NCBI GenBank assembly: GCA_019914995.1
Contig: CM034127.1
Span: 5,022,001 to 5,086,000, forward strand
DNA length: 64,000 nt
Origin: Acanthochlamys bracteata
Lineage: Eukaryota; Streptophyta; Magnoliopsida; Pandanales; Velloziaceae
Direction of reading: 5' to 3'
Below, piece by piece: positions 12,361-23,885 of the stretch. Position numbers and translations under genes: made by a program. Each line of letters begins with the position of its first letter. The stretch's first letter is position 1. The notes beneath the pieces are model-generated. The model was not told where the DNA came from. It searched no databases and was given only the letters and a program-made list of their open reading frames with translations.

Positions 12361-13194
12361 CGCATCTCGATTTGATTCTTATCCCAACTAAATTTGATAT
12401 TTGTTTGTTATTCAAACAACAACAACAACAATAAGAAGACGACGAAAATTTTCAATTTCGATTTTGAGCGCGCGGGCGAGACAAGAGAGAGAGAGGGAAT
12501 GATTAGGATTCGAATGAATTGATGAGAACGAGGAACGGCGGCTGAGGGTGGCTGGACCCGCCCGTTGTTGAAGATGAGACACGCTGTCGCTTTGCTGCGG
12601 TCCTCCTCCGTCGTCGGGCAGGACAAAAGAAATTTCCAAAGTTTACAGCCTGGTACTGACCGCGGTCAGAAATTTCCTATATTAAATTGGCAAAAAGATT
12701 TACCTAAAATGAAGTAGAGAAATTAATGATTTGCATGTTCCGCACTCTATAATCCATATTCGCAAGTATTTTCTCTGAAGGTAGCAGAAGGCCTGGCCCG
12801 TTTGGTCACAGCCAGGTATTTCTAAACATAACAAAGGAAGAAATTGTGGTATTTGGGCCGTGTTCCACGTTAAAAGCCAGACCAGAAGATGCCTAATAAA
12901 AGTCTCGTGTTTTGTTCGTTTCATGCCTTACTAGTTTTCTTCAGTTTGTCGTCTAACAGGTTGGTGCAATAAAAAATTTCTAGAGTCTGATTTACGTGGC
13001 GAATCTATACTCACTTACTTTGTGATCTTTAGCATACTCACGTGTGACTCCATCTAGAAAGACAAATGTATACTCATTATAACTCAACTACAAAGATTAG
13101 CATGCATTCAAGTAGTGATGTAGAGACGTCTCCTTGTATCACTGCTGAAATAAGTTCTGTAAATGAATTATCATGCTTTTTTTTTTTCGCTACA

Positions 13195-13403
13195 GAGTGT
13201 GTTCTTTTGGTTTTGAAAGTGAGTTTTTTGGAAGTGAGTTTTTTAAAATGAGTTGTTAGAAATAATATTATTGAAAGTGATGTGTTCTTTTTGTATTGAA
13301 AAATGTGTTAGAAGTGATTTCTTATATTTTTTTAATAAAAAATGAGTTAAAAATAACTTTTTAATAAAAAAGAAGTGACTTACGGGTGTAAAAGAACACA
13401 CCC
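13195..13403. mobile_element. Small MITE, family D, copy 1
   Basis: The left end is GAGTGTGTTCTTTTGG and the right end is TGTAAAAGAACACACCC, its inverted complement. The interior is AT-rich with repeated GAGTT/AAGTGA motifs. A second element with the same ends lies at 52200-52391. No clear target duplication was seen. Confidence 0.65.
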
Positions 13404-13884
13404 ATAATAAAACTACAATAGAAGTCAAGTCGGTTTATTCTATCTAAACTCCGAATCCGTAATTACCATGCTGCAGTACTGCAGTCGGTTACAATGAGAG
13501 CGCCTATTTTAAATATTTGTAACTGATTTTTACATAAATATAAATAAAAAATAGTCTTTTTATAAAATAAATTGAAATTTTCAGTTTTTATATTTAATTA
13601 TTATTAAAAATAATTAAAAATTAAAAAATAAAATTACACTGAAAAGTTATACAAATAAAAAAATTAAAACTAAAATTCTATATATAAAATAAAATTTTTA
13701 ATTTTTTTATACGATGAAACATATGAATTCTTCTCGAACTTCAATTTTGTCGGAAGAAATTAAACTTTTGACCGATTGAAACGCCCAGAAACACAATCTT
13801 CATGTACACGGTTCAAAAGCACCACACCAAACTGTGCCAGTAAGAAACATCCGCGTCATCAATTTCTCTCTCCACCAATCCAAT

Positions 13885-14327
13885 TTAGAGATGGCAAATT
13901 TATATCCGACCTGTGAAGTAGATTTGAAACTGATAAAAAAACAATCGAGTTCCGATTAAGTCATTATTGATTTTAGATCAATTTTTAATCGATTCAACAT
14001 TGATCAGAAAAACTAAATAAATTCAAATCGAATTGATAAAAAATAATCTATTTAATCTATATAATTATTTATATAATATATATTATTTAATAATTAATAA
14101 ATATTTGAATAATAATATAAAATTTAAAATTAATATATATATATAATTTTATTATAATTTAATTAATTTTTACTTAATTTATAATTTTTATAATTTTATT
14201 TAATTATTAAATAAATTAATATAAATTAATATAATTATTAAATAAATTATATTATAATTAAATAATTTTAATTTAATTATTAAATATATCAATTCGAAAG
14301 AATTTAATAATTCGAATCTGCACTTCT
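13885..14327. mobile_element. hAT-like MITE, family B, copy 2
   Basis: Begins TTAGAGATGGCAAATTTATA and ends CTGCACTTCT; the ends resemble the other family B copies but are decayed. A perfect 8-bp duplication AATCCAAT flanks it (13877-13884 and 14328-14335). The core is AT-rich and non-coding. Confidence 0.7.
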
Positions 14328-15249
14328 AATCCAATCCGGTTATGCCGTAAAAAGTTTGAAGGAAGTGGTCGGTCCATAGTTGTCAGATCCGAAAATCGTC
14401 GATCCGGACGGTAAATCGGTCCGGATTTACAAAAAGATCGTTTATGCAATCGATCCGTTTCGATCCGATTTGACCCGTTCTGACCCGCTTCAATCCGGTC
14501 GACCCATCCGTCCGGATAAAACCGGGTTAAAAAATTTTTTAAAAATTAATTAAAAATTTTTAATTGATGATATATTTAATATAAAAATAATTATTAATAG
14601 CCATATATTGAAAAATAATATTTAGTTTAGATTTAGTATTTGGATATGATAATGCAAAAAATATAATTGATTATTTCTTATTGTAAATATCAATTATTAG
14701 TAACTTTTAAATTTTTTATATTGTAAAATATTTAGACTCAAATATGTATACCTAAAAAAGTTAGTTATATCTCTTTATGATTTATCTATTTAATAATTTT
14801 ATTTTTTTCTAGTTTCCTAATTTATTTAAAAATTTCTATTTATAAATTTTAGTTGTTATTATTATTGTTGGTGGTGGCAATTATGATGGCAATACTTCAA
14901 TTTTTTTTGTGATTATTATTGCTATTATTGTTGATAGTAATAATATAATAAAAATATTTTAATTTTTTATTATGATTGCTATAATTATTATTATTGATAA
15001 TATCATTAGCAATAAATTTTTTACTATAATTATTATTATTAATTCAAAATATTTTAATATTATTAATTTGACGGTTTGATTATTTGATTCGACAATTTAA
15101 TTCGAAAATTATGATCTAAATAATTTTTTGATTTGATGTCCGATCCTTTCTTACAACGGGGTCGGTCACGCCCACAAACTTTCTCCAAGCGCGGGCCTGA
15201 TTTTTGTTTGGCACTTAGGCGCCGTGGCGGCGTAATGCAACGCTCATCC

Positions 15250-15257
15250 AACCCTAA
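15250..15257 (+). promoter_or_regulatory. Telo-box upstream of eIF4B
   Basis: AACCCTAA, followed by a (CT)n-rich leader. Telo-boxes are typical of plant translation-apparatus promoters. It lies about 125 bases before the ATG. Confidence 0.5.
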
Positions 15258-15379
15258 TAAATCACTCTCTCTCTCTCCCTTACATAAGGCCATCCTCGTC
15301 TTTACTTCTTCTTCTTTTCGACCCCTGCAAATTTAGAGATCTCAATTTTTCTATCAGAGAACAGAAAGCAAGGACAACC

Positions 15380-16567
15380 ATGGCAACCGTGTCGGCGTGG
15401 GCAAAGCCCGGCGCCTGGGCGCTAGATTCAGAAGCACACGAGGCAGAGGAACAACACTTCAACTCCGCCGCCGCCGCCGCTGAGTCAACAGCCGAGTTTC
15501 CTTCTCTCTCCGCCGCCCCTTCAACTAAATCAACTTATACCGGAGAGTTTCCTTCTCCCGCTACCGGCGTAGCGGAGCCTAAGACTTCGAAAAAGAAGAA
15601 AGCACAAACTCTTTCCCTCGCTGAGTTCGCCAAACAATCTTTCGCAGCGCCTGATGAAGCCCTCGTACTCCCTACTGGTCCACGTGAACGTTCTGCTGAA
15701 GAACTAGAGCGGGGTTCACGTGGATTTGGATTTTCTTCTTATGGCATTGGCCGTGGAGGTGGTAGCGGGTCACGTGGGAATTCCGATGAGATGAGGAAAA
15801 GTAGGGAGCCGAGCAGAGATCTGGGACCTTCTCGTGCTGATGAGATTGATGATTGGGCCGCTGCAAAGAAATCGGTGCCCGAACGGCGTGAAAGGAGCTT
15901 GGGATTCTTTGATAATCCGTCCCGTGCTGACGAGTCTGATAGCTGGGCTTCGAAGAAGAGTAGTGTGAATTCACAGTATGATGGTAGGAGGAGAATTGGG
16001 TTCGAGACTGGTAACAGGGAGGGAATTGATTCTGATAGTTGGGTCAAGAAGAGGGATGATGTGAATGGAGAAAGGATGAGTAGCAGGGATGGGATTGATT
16101 CAGATAGTTGGGGGAGAAAGAGGGATGATTTGAATGGTAGGTCGAGTAACAGGAACATAATCAATTCTGGTAGCTGGGGAAGGAAAAAGGATGGAATTGA
16201 TTCGGACGGTAGCAGCAGAAGCGGTGGAAGACCTAGGCTGGTGTTGCAGCCTCGAACTCTGCCACCCACCAATGGTAATGGTAATGTTGAGCAAAAGGAG
16301 CTGGAGCAGCAGCAGCCGAAGAAAGGGTCAAACCTGTTTGGACAGGCTAGGCCAAGGGAGGAGGTCCTGGCGGAGAAGGGGCAGGATTGGAAGGAACTTG
16401 ATGAGAAGCTTGAGTCTATGAAGATAAGAGAGGCTCCTCCTGAATCCGGGAGGAGAGGATTTGGGCGAGGGACAGCAGGGAGGACAGATGATCAGACTGA
16501 GAGGACTTGGAGGAAGCCTGCTGCAGTGGATGCTATGGATGCTTCTTCACAAAGTCCAAGGTCGTGA
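15380..16567 (+). CDS. Eukaryotic translation initiation factor 4B, plant type
   Basis: Plant eIF4B, an RNA-binding cofactor that promotes eIF4A/eIF4F helicase activity at the mRNA 5' end. A single uninterrupted 395-codon ORF starts at ACCATGG in good context. The N-terminus MATVSAWAKPGAWALDSE and the segment LSLAEFAKQSFAAP are characteristic of the family, as are GGRPRLVLQPRTLP and the conserved block NLFGQARPREEVLAEKGQDW near residues 315-340. The middle (about residues 145-275) is low complexity, with five units built around D-[DS]-[SG]-W-x3-K-[KR]; residues R, S and D dominate. The C-terminus is charged and Gly/Arg-rich. It is shorter than the roughly 530-residue Arabidopsis eIF4B1. Upstream sits a telo-box and a CT-rich leader, consistent with co-regulation with translation genes. 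Confidence 0.9.
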   Translation: MATVSAWAKPGAWALDSEAHEAEEQHFNSAAAAAESTAEFPSLSAAPSTKSTYTGEFPSPATGVAEPKTSKKKKAQTLSLAEFAKQSFAAPDEALVLPTGPRERSAEELERGSRGFGFSSYGIGRGGGSGSRGNSDEMRKSREPSRDLGPSRADEIDDWAAAKKSVPERRERSLGFFDNPSRADESDSWASKKSSVNSQYDGRRRIGFETGNREGIDSDSWVKKRDDVNGERMSSRDGIDSDSWGRKRDDLNGRSSNRNIINSGSWGRKKDGIDSDGSSRSGGRPRLVLQPRTLPPTNGNGNVEQKELEQQQPKKGSNLFGQARPREEVLAEKGQDWKELDEKLESMKIREAPPESGRRGFGRGTAGRTDDQTERTWRKPAAVDAMDASSQSPRS

Positions 16568-17379
16568 CTTTGACTTAATTTTTCCTCTTTCTTCGTGATG
16601 CATTTCTGTCGACCATTTAAGTATTGCTGATTAGCTGCTAGGTAATGAGCCATCTGTTAGAATTTTGTTAAAGTCTGGTCTTAAGCTTTAAATTGGAGAA
16701 AGAACTGTAAATATAGGCAGGTTGAGCTTTGCATTGAGCGCTTCTTTGTGGGTATCATGTATGATTTATGTACTTCCTTCGTGATTAGTTCCTTTTAGCT
16801 AACATGTTGATGGTGAAACTTATTTTGGCTGCGCTTGGTTTCTTATGAGTTATTGTACCATTTTCTCAACCTTGCTTTGATGCATAATACATTAATATTA
16901 TAAATATCATATTTATATCTCTCCATGGTTTCAAAATGTAAGTATCTGTTGCTTTTTGTGAATGTTCAAGTGGTGAACCCTTTTATGTGTGTCTAGTTGT
17001 CTCGTACCTTAGCACTTCAAGTGAGGTTGGTGGTTCTAATCCGGGCTGTGCCAGTTTATAATCCGAAGAAAGCTTAGAACTTAGGTAGCCATTGGCTGGA
17101 GTCCTCTAGATGTAAGTGGTTAGACTAGCTCAATGTAGTGATATTCTAGGTTTAACTAGCTGAGCTTATTTTTACGTGGAAAGGACATTGTAATCGACAG
17201 ATTTTTATTTATCTGTTTAGTTTGTCGCTTGGTACAGTTTGTAGAAGTTTCTATTTACTTGAACTGTTATGGTCTGTGCATGGGTGTTAGTTCTTCTAGA
17301 TGTTGACAACCAATTATCAATTTCAGGGCAGAGGAGTCTGAAGTGGAGCCAGCTGGTAATTGATTCTTATCCTGGTGCT

Positions 17380-17521
17380 TTGATTTGGAGGATAAATCTC
17401 ATGGTGCAGCATCTTGTTTGCTTCTGGATTCACATTTTTCAGTACTCAAGGTTGATTTACAGGATAAATCCCATGGTGCAGCATCTTGTTTGCTTCCCGA
17501 TTCATATGTTTTGGTACTCAA
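17380..17521. repeat. 72-bp tandem duplication
   Basis: Two adjacent copies (17380-17451 and 17452-17521) share GGATAAATC[TC]CATGGTGCAGC and CATCTTGTTTGCTTC, and each ends [AG]GTACTCAA. They differ at only a few positions, so the duplication is fairly recent. Confidence 0.85.
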
Positions 17522-18391
17522 TTGAGTCTTAGTTTATCCTTAGCTTTGTTATGTTTTCTTAAAGTAGGACAGTTTTGATAGATGATGAGTCTCATGTTGT
17601 AACTGTAATGTCTTGGCCGCTGGTTGTTCAAATATTGAAGCTAGGTATTTTCTTTGTTAGCAAGTTATTCTCGTCTAATTCAATTATACAATAGAAATGA
17701 TGTGTCAATCACTGTTGATTCAAATCTTTGGATATTCTCTTTTTTTAACTATTGTGGTGTGGATAGCTTGATGTTCTCTTTGTTTTATTTTTCCCTTCTG
17801 TTGGTCTATGAGATTGATATGTGACTCTTTTTATTGGTGAAAGATCGAAGCTTTGACGGTTTGTTCGGGTGTTTTGGACAGTGTTTTAACTGCTAGTGGG
17901 TTTGATAGCACATTTTCTGTATCATGGGTATGTCAATAGAGAGTTTTGTTTGATTGGAATTTGGCTGAACACATTGAAACTTCCAGGCCACCATTTGCAT
18001 GATGCTCTTCATATAATTTTATGTCAGGATGATGGCAACCAAGAGCATGAACAGAGAAAAGCAATACTGGTGTTCTTTGTTATATCAAGAGATTATGATC
18101 TAACTTAGTATGAGAATAATTATCATCTTTGTTAAGAGCTAGGTTGCGATTGATAATTTGACCATTCCAGTCTCTTTTTTCCCCCTTGTTTTTGGGAGCG
18201 TTTATTTGGAAACTTAGCTGACACCTAAGTTGAAAGAAAGCAATTTTAAATCCTCAGGACGCCCTTGTACTTTGAACATGTTGCAACCCATTTTATTTAT
18301 AGAGTTTGAATTGGACAGGTTGCAATGCTGCTGTACGTCCTTTAGAAATTGCAGCCAGGTGCCCTGGTGGTCAAGTGGGGAGCTGCTGTTC

Positions 18392-18580
18392 TAGCTGCTA
18401 TTCAAAAAATAATTTTTTATTTTTTATTTAAAAAAAGTAATAATAAAATTTATGACAGTAAAAGTTTTTATATTTCTTATATTTGTAAATAAATTTTATA
18501 AAATATTATAAAAATTTATTAAAAAATATAAAATTTAGAAGTTGAAAATTTTGAAAAGTAATACTAAACGCACACTAAAT
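18392..18580. repeat. AT-rich element, family C, one end clear
   Basis: AT tract resembling the other family C copies (AATTTTTTATTTTTTATTT on the left), ending TACTAAACGCACACTAAAT. The left inverted terminus is not clear. Confidence 0.4.
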
Positions 18581-19682
18581 TTCGTTCTCTAACGGGAACT
18601 GTTCCGACCAACTGGGAAATGACTGAGTTTGCTCCTTTGACCCATTGAAGCGTGAACACCATGAATTCAAGGATGAGGAACGATGCAAAAGGAAGTCAAG
18701 ATGAATGATGGGTAATGCAATAACGTGCTCTATGTGTTTTTCTTTTTGGTTTTCGTTGCTCCATTCTTTCCAATAAATGTTCTTATCAACCCACTGTCAA
18801 TATGGTGAGTCTTCATATCAGCAGCAAGTCAGAGCTCCATGTGCTGCTGGTCTTTCTTGGCATCTCCTACTCCTTTGATGATCTACTTGACCTATATTTT
18901 CTTTCTTCTTTCGTTCATTTTTTATTTTTCCTTTGGGTTACATTGTTTATAGAGCAAAAAGATTGCCTGTGTTCAATTGTAATATTGTTCCAACTTTAAG
19001 TAGTTGGATCTGTATGTTATAATGATTTGTCCGACAAAATTGAAAGCTTGGAGCCTGTTCTTGAATGAAAGGTGAAGAAAATAGATATATTAATGCCTCG
19101 GATATTTCAAGATGAAAGTGTTTTCGTCTCATTTCTTGGTTGAGAAAAAAAATGTTAAAATTATCTGACTAATAAAATGAAGAGAGGTTATACACTAGCT
19201 GTATGAGGGACTTCAAATCATGCATTTGGAGGATAACAAATTAAAGCATGCATGTAACTAAGCATTATGAATATACACAGGACAGAGTCCACCAACTGGA
19301 TCAATATTTAGTTTCCAGGTCTGAAAACCTGTGCAAAATATCAAATATCATCCCAGTTCAAAAGAATTGCTCTAATAATAACAAACGTGAAGATTACAAG
19401 AAATTCCAGAGAGATTTTAGATCTTAACAATAAATTGTGGCAGTTGGGAGCAGAAACACAACGTCCACATTTATTTCTACTTTTCTTGACCAGTAGTAAA
19501 TTTGTAATCTTTATAACTACAACTTTGCCTTCCACCAATGGATCCCATCTCAACGCAATCGTAACATTCCCCTACCGCCTACCTTCCTCCAAACAACAAA
19601 ATAAGTTGTTGTTCACCAAGCTTCATACTTCTTGGTGTTGAACTAACAATAATCTCAGACATTGTTCAAGAGTAGATCTAGC

Positions 19683-21180
19683 ATGGCTTCTCCAAGGGAT
19701 ATCTCATCATGGGTTCTCATAGCTACGACATTGTTATGCTTCAACTTAGTGGTGCTACAAGCTAGAGCCAATACTTGGGTTACCGGCGCTGTCTTCTGCG
19801 ACCAGTGCAAGGACGGCCAACGCAGTCTCTTCGACTACCCGCTCTTTAGTACAAGTTTTTCATTCCATACCGTTTTAGTTTTCACTGCTAAACAAAACAC
19901 AAAGCTAGCTCTAATGTAACGGTGTCTTTCTTGTAGGTGCAAGAGTGGCCGTAGCATGTGGAGGAGTACCAGGTACCGCAGCCATGTATAGAGAAGGCGA
20001 AACAAATTGGTTTGGACACTACGCTGTAAGATTTGAAGGCACCCCCGACATGAGTTCTTGTTCAGTAAGAGTAAGCGGTGCTCCGAAGGGTTGCGGAGTC
20101 GCAGAAGGCTCTGCGCATAGTTTACGCTTAGTGTTCCGATTGTTCGGAGCAGCAATGTATGTTGCTGATCCGTTGCTTGCAGAGCCACAGCAGCCTATGT
20201 CATTCTGCCGTCTTTACAACGGCAGCCCCAGAACAGGCACTACTCCTGCCGTTACTGCTCCACCACAGCCACCCGCTGTTATCATTAGTTCTCCTCCTCC
20301 AGCTCTGCCGCTGCTGCCGCCTCCGGTGCCAGTATTTCATCCTCCGCCCATTCCATTTATAGAAGCTTCTGCGTGTCCTTTTGAGTAAGTATTAATTCAG
20401 TCTTCTCCTATGTTTCTATAGACTTGATCATTTTTTATTTTCTTCTCCCCCTTGAGCTTGTTTAGTTCAGAAATGGGAAATGCATGATAAAGATTAGCGA
20501 TTTGAGATATATGGGTTTTCTAGTGATGAAGTAACTTTTAGCTCTATAACTAGTTTTTCATCTATGTAAAAGTCCAAGTTTTGTAGGGGGAAAAGGTAGG
20601 TGAATTATTAATTTGGCACTATTCATGTATAATGAGTTCAACAATCTGTCTGACGAAAAATTTAAATACCTGAACATAAGATTTAAATTGGTCAATGAAT
20701 TCAAAGTACTGCATTCACGATACTGAACTAAAATAGTTCTTTCATAGAATGGCCGCATTCATGCATAAAAACAAATTTGCTAACTGCTTGTTCTCTTTAA
20801 TTTGGATTGCAAGTAAATGGATGATGCCTGAATTCAAGTGCTACTGGAGAGTAGTGACACCAGAAACAAAGGTCGCCATGGCATTCGGGCTGTTAGCAGC
20901 AGGAAAGTATGGGACTGACATGACGCTGTGGAACGCCCTACAAGGCAGGGGTGATCCATATAGAACTCTTCTCAGGGAAGCAACAACAGCGTTGCTAAAC
21001 TCCTACAACAGCATTCAGTTCTTCTATCCAACAACTACTGTGATCAACAACATGAACTGGGCACTGCTTGGCTCTCGGCAAGAAGCACTCATTACTGCTT
21101 TGAGATTCAGAAGAGCTAACTATGGTGTTTCCCCTCGCTCTCGGGGCATTGTCGGATGCAATTTCAGTCCTTGCCCCTGA
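19683..21180 (+). CDS. Pollen Ole e 1 / extensin-like secreted protein
   Basis: Member of the Ole e 1/extensin family; a secreted, probably cell-wall protein of unknown biochemical role. Exons 19683-19848, 19937-20384 and 20814-21180 join in frame for 326 residues. ATG at 19683 (MASPRDISSW) opens a signal peptide ending near ARA (residue 29). The Ole e 1 domain follows: WVTGAVFCDQCKDGQ, VAVACGG, MSSCSVRVSGAPKGCG and FCRLYN, with its Cys residues in place. A Pro-rich hinge (PPPALPLLPPPVPVFHPPP) leads to a C-terminal domain with KCYWRVV.PETKVAMAFGLL, YGTDMTLWNALQGRGDPYRT and LLNSYNS, typical of the longer plant members. The third exon acceptor (CAAG at 20810-20813) gives Asp-Lys-Trp at the junction. 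A lectin-like secreted gene follows 440 bases downstream on the same strand. Confidence 0.85.
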
Positions 21181-21623
21181 TTTTCAAGCTAGTTGTTCTC
21201 ATGAATAGTTGATTATTATATTGTCTTGCGGCATATTAGTTTGTTCAGTGATGTATGATTCAGAAAGCCATGGCAGTACACACATATATGGATACATATT
21301 GTTGCAGGGAAGGATTTTTTCTCTTCATTATCAAATTTACTTCTCTTGTGATACATATTGAAGTAGCTTGTGATTCTGGTATGGATACTAGAGGTGTTAC
21401 TAACTAATCCTTAATCTTCCAAAAGTTTAACATTGTTTCCTAATCCTCCATTGTTTTGGCATATGTTTATTGCTTGCACAATTCTACCATCTCCATTCCC
21501 TCAAACCTTTTTAATAAGCCATCACACTCCTAATTCATTCATCCACTATTCAATCATTTGCTTTAAATCAAACTCAAAACATTTCAACAAAGAAGTAGAG
21601 TAGAACCACAAAACCTGCAATCA

Positions 21624-22430
21624 ATGGAGTTTGTCACTCCTCTTTTTCTCTGCTTGATCATTTCATCAACTTTTCAACATTCACAAGCAACAACACCATC
21701 AGGCACAATAGCGAGAAGTACAAAGCAGCTGATTCTTGCAAGCGTTCCACCCAACTCGGACGAAAGCTCTCAGCCTTTCATCACTTCGCCTTCAGGCAAG
21801 TACATTGGATATTTCGTTCGCAGCAAGACTGCACCATCAGCTGGTGGCCTTGGCAATGACTTCTGTTATGTTCAAATCCAGGATGCTAACTCCGGTGAGA
21901 GCCTGTGGGAATCAGAGTGCGCTCCAGTGAGCGAGGCCAACACATGCACCCTTGTGTTCGACAACGCAGGACTCGAAGTGTTTGACGGTAACTATGTTGC
22001 TTGGGGCACTGCTGCAGCATCAGCAGATGACAACGCACTGCAGACGCTAGAGCTTGTTGATGAAGGAGATATGTGGATCAGAGACAAGATTGGCGAGCTT
22101 GCATGGAAGGCAAGCCAGGACCCAAGGGCTAACCAAGGTTGTGGACTACCAGGTTCACCAGGATTCACCCCAGCGTTGCCGCCATTTGCTCAACCGCTTG
22201 GAGAAAGTAATCTTCCATTCGGGCAGCACCAGCAGCCGCAAGAACAAGTTGGTGCTGCAGGAGGAATCAACCCAGGGCAGAAGCAGAACGGAGTGACGCA
22301 GAGCTTTGGGTTCGATAACCAGCAGCCTCCTATGGACAGCACCCCATTTTATAGTGGATGTAGGAAGAATGCTGAAGGCTGGATTGCAATGGTTCTGGAA
22401 GGCATGGTAGCTTACTATGCTCTGTTCTGA
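21624..22430 (+). CDS. Secreted bulb-type (B-) lectin-like protein
   Basis: Intronless 268-residue ORF. The N-terminus has a hydrophobic signal peptide (MEFVTPLFLCLIISSTF, cleavage near residue 22). Residues about 45-150 resemble a single bulb-lectin fold: an F-C-Y-V-Q strand, SGESLWESECAPVSE, TLVFDNAGLEVFDGN, then the ALQTLELVDEGDMWIRD and GELAWKAS block, ending with GCGLPGSPG. I do not see the intact QxDxNxVxY mannose-binding motif, so sugar binding is uncertain. The rest (170-245) is Pro/Gln/Gly-rich and probably disordered. The C-terminus ends in a short hydrophobic stretch, too weak to claim a GPI signal. Probably apoplastic. Related plant proteins are annotated as lectin-like or EP1-like without a defined role. 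Confidence 0.65.
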   Translation: MEFVTPLFLCLIISSTFQHSQATTPSGTIARSTKQLILASVPPNSDESSQPFITSPSGKYIGYFVRSKTAPSAGGLGNDFCYVQIQDANSGESLWESECAPVSEANTCTLVFDNAGLEVFDGNYVAWGTAAASADDNALQTLELVDEGDMWIRDKIGELAWKASQDPRANQGCGLPGSPGFTPALPPFAQPLGESNLPFGQHQQPQEQVGAAGGINPGQKQNGVTQSFGFDNQQPPMDSTPFYSGCRKNAEGWIAMVLEGMVAYYALF

Positions 22431-23885
22431 AGTTGTACCCAGATTTGAACATGTTATAGTTTCAGTTTAATACCTAAGCTTGATTGATATTTGTTATGCA
22501 CGCTTCAAGATTCTTTTGTGACTTGTATTTATATGGAATTCTATTTGGAATTCGAATCTTTTTTAAAATTTTAAGCTATTGTGGAAAAAAGCTATTTCAG
22601 ACTGGTAAACATATAAAAAAAGGAGTTGATTAAAGAATTCAAGTTTCAAAGAATGAATTTGAGATTTCTTATGAAATAAAAAGCTCTATTTTTTTTACTT
22701 TTAAAATTATACAATAAAAAAATCTTATTACGTAAAATTTTTCTACACTATTTAAATTTTTAAATAAATTTTTAAAATATTTATAAAATATATATTAAAA
22801 ATATAAAATAGAGAATTTGGTAGTGCATACCAAACACACTCTAATTCCTGTTTCCTGATCCTATCAACTGTTCTTTCTTCTACTCCACCCCACTAGGAAG
22901 TACTACATAATCTTATAAACATACTTTCGTAACTTTGGGTCCTCCCATTAGTTTCTTTTGTTTCTTAAGAAGTTTCATCTTTGTAATTTTATCCGGAAGC
23001 TTCATAAATAGCTGCCCAAATATTGTGTATGTTTTTCCAATTTTAACATTTAAATTAATAACTGTAGACCTCTACAATAACTTCAATTGCAGAGGAACCC
23101 AAACCCCTTTCTATGCCTTCAACATAAAATTTTAACAGCAGTGGTTCACCGGCAGTACGCTTTAAAACTTTCTAACCAGAGTTCTTCCTCATAGCTCGAC
23201 TTGCTACAGAAATAAAGGTCAATAAGCAGAACTAAAGCAAGCGACTGAAAGAGAAATATGCAAACTAAAAAAGAGTATCCTGAAACGATCAGAACTGGAA
23301 AGTATGTGAATATAATCTTTATCTAACAGGTCAAAGACGAAGAGTTCACGAACAAAAATAATGAGCAAAGTTCACAAAAAGTTATGCTCCCCTCAAAAAA
23401 GAAAAGTAATAAGCAAATTGGTGAATGATCATCAGTAGAATACTAGTGCATCCCTCACCAACGTATCTAGTTCAAGGGTCCATTTCAATTTAGGGGCAGT
23501 ATGTTTGTAACATCGTACTGCAAAAAGCATGAACTCTATTCTAAATAGAACAATACAGCAAGTGAGTATGCAAAAACTTGAATGCAGCTAATCCTGGTTT
23601 GTACTATTTACCAGCTATAGCATCATATTTGAGGGAAAACGGTTGAGCTCTATACAAGCACTAACTCACCAGCAAATTTCTTTACTTAATGATATGAGGA
23701 TAACAAAAATAAAGATAAATTTATATGGAACTTTTAATACAAAATATCCACCTAACAGGTGACAACTGGAATAAATAGAATGTCTGTAATTCTTCAAAAG
23801 GGCATATTGATGCTTGGCACAAAGCAAAATTGGCATGCTCTTGCTATTTGTCCACATATTCATTGGGAAACCACATTAACAACTT
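22431..23885. other. Convergent intergenic region
   Basis: 3' flanks of the lectin-like gene (+) and the TOC receptor (-). An AT-rich tract at about 22540-22845 ending ACCAAACACACTC resembles a family C element with one clear end. Nothing else is identified. Confidence 0.45.

Larger units (their letters stand above)
12361..15379. other. Divergent intergenic region between NIPA and eIF4B
   Basis: Serves as upstream region for both genes. It holds a small element at 13195-13403, a family B element at 13885-14327, and a long AT-rich tract (about 14375-15125) that begins with a GATCCGGAC / GGTCCGGAT motif and looks like another degraded repeat. The GC-richer last 250 bases are the eIF4B promoter. 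No coding region is supported. Confidence 0.5.
16568..19682. other. Intergenic region downstream of eIF4B
   Basis: Contains the eIF4B 3' UTR, a 72-bp tandem duplication (17380-17521) and an AT-rich element-like stretch (about 18392-18580) ending CTAAACGCACAC like family C. Short ORFs here have no family features. Confidence 0.5.

Noticed and set aside
15739-16272. 177-codon open frame antisense to eIF4B
   Set aside because: Mirrors the eIF4B repeat region; low-complexity Ser/Leu/Pro product without family features.
17269-17532. 87-codon ORF over the 72-bp duplication
   Set aside because: Open only because the repeat unit is a multiple of three; no homology recognised.
18347-18420. Possible tRNA-like segment (GCCAGGTGCCCTGGTGGTCAAG)
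   Set aside because: Cloverleaf arms do not pair and there is no TTCGA T-loop; not a tRNA.
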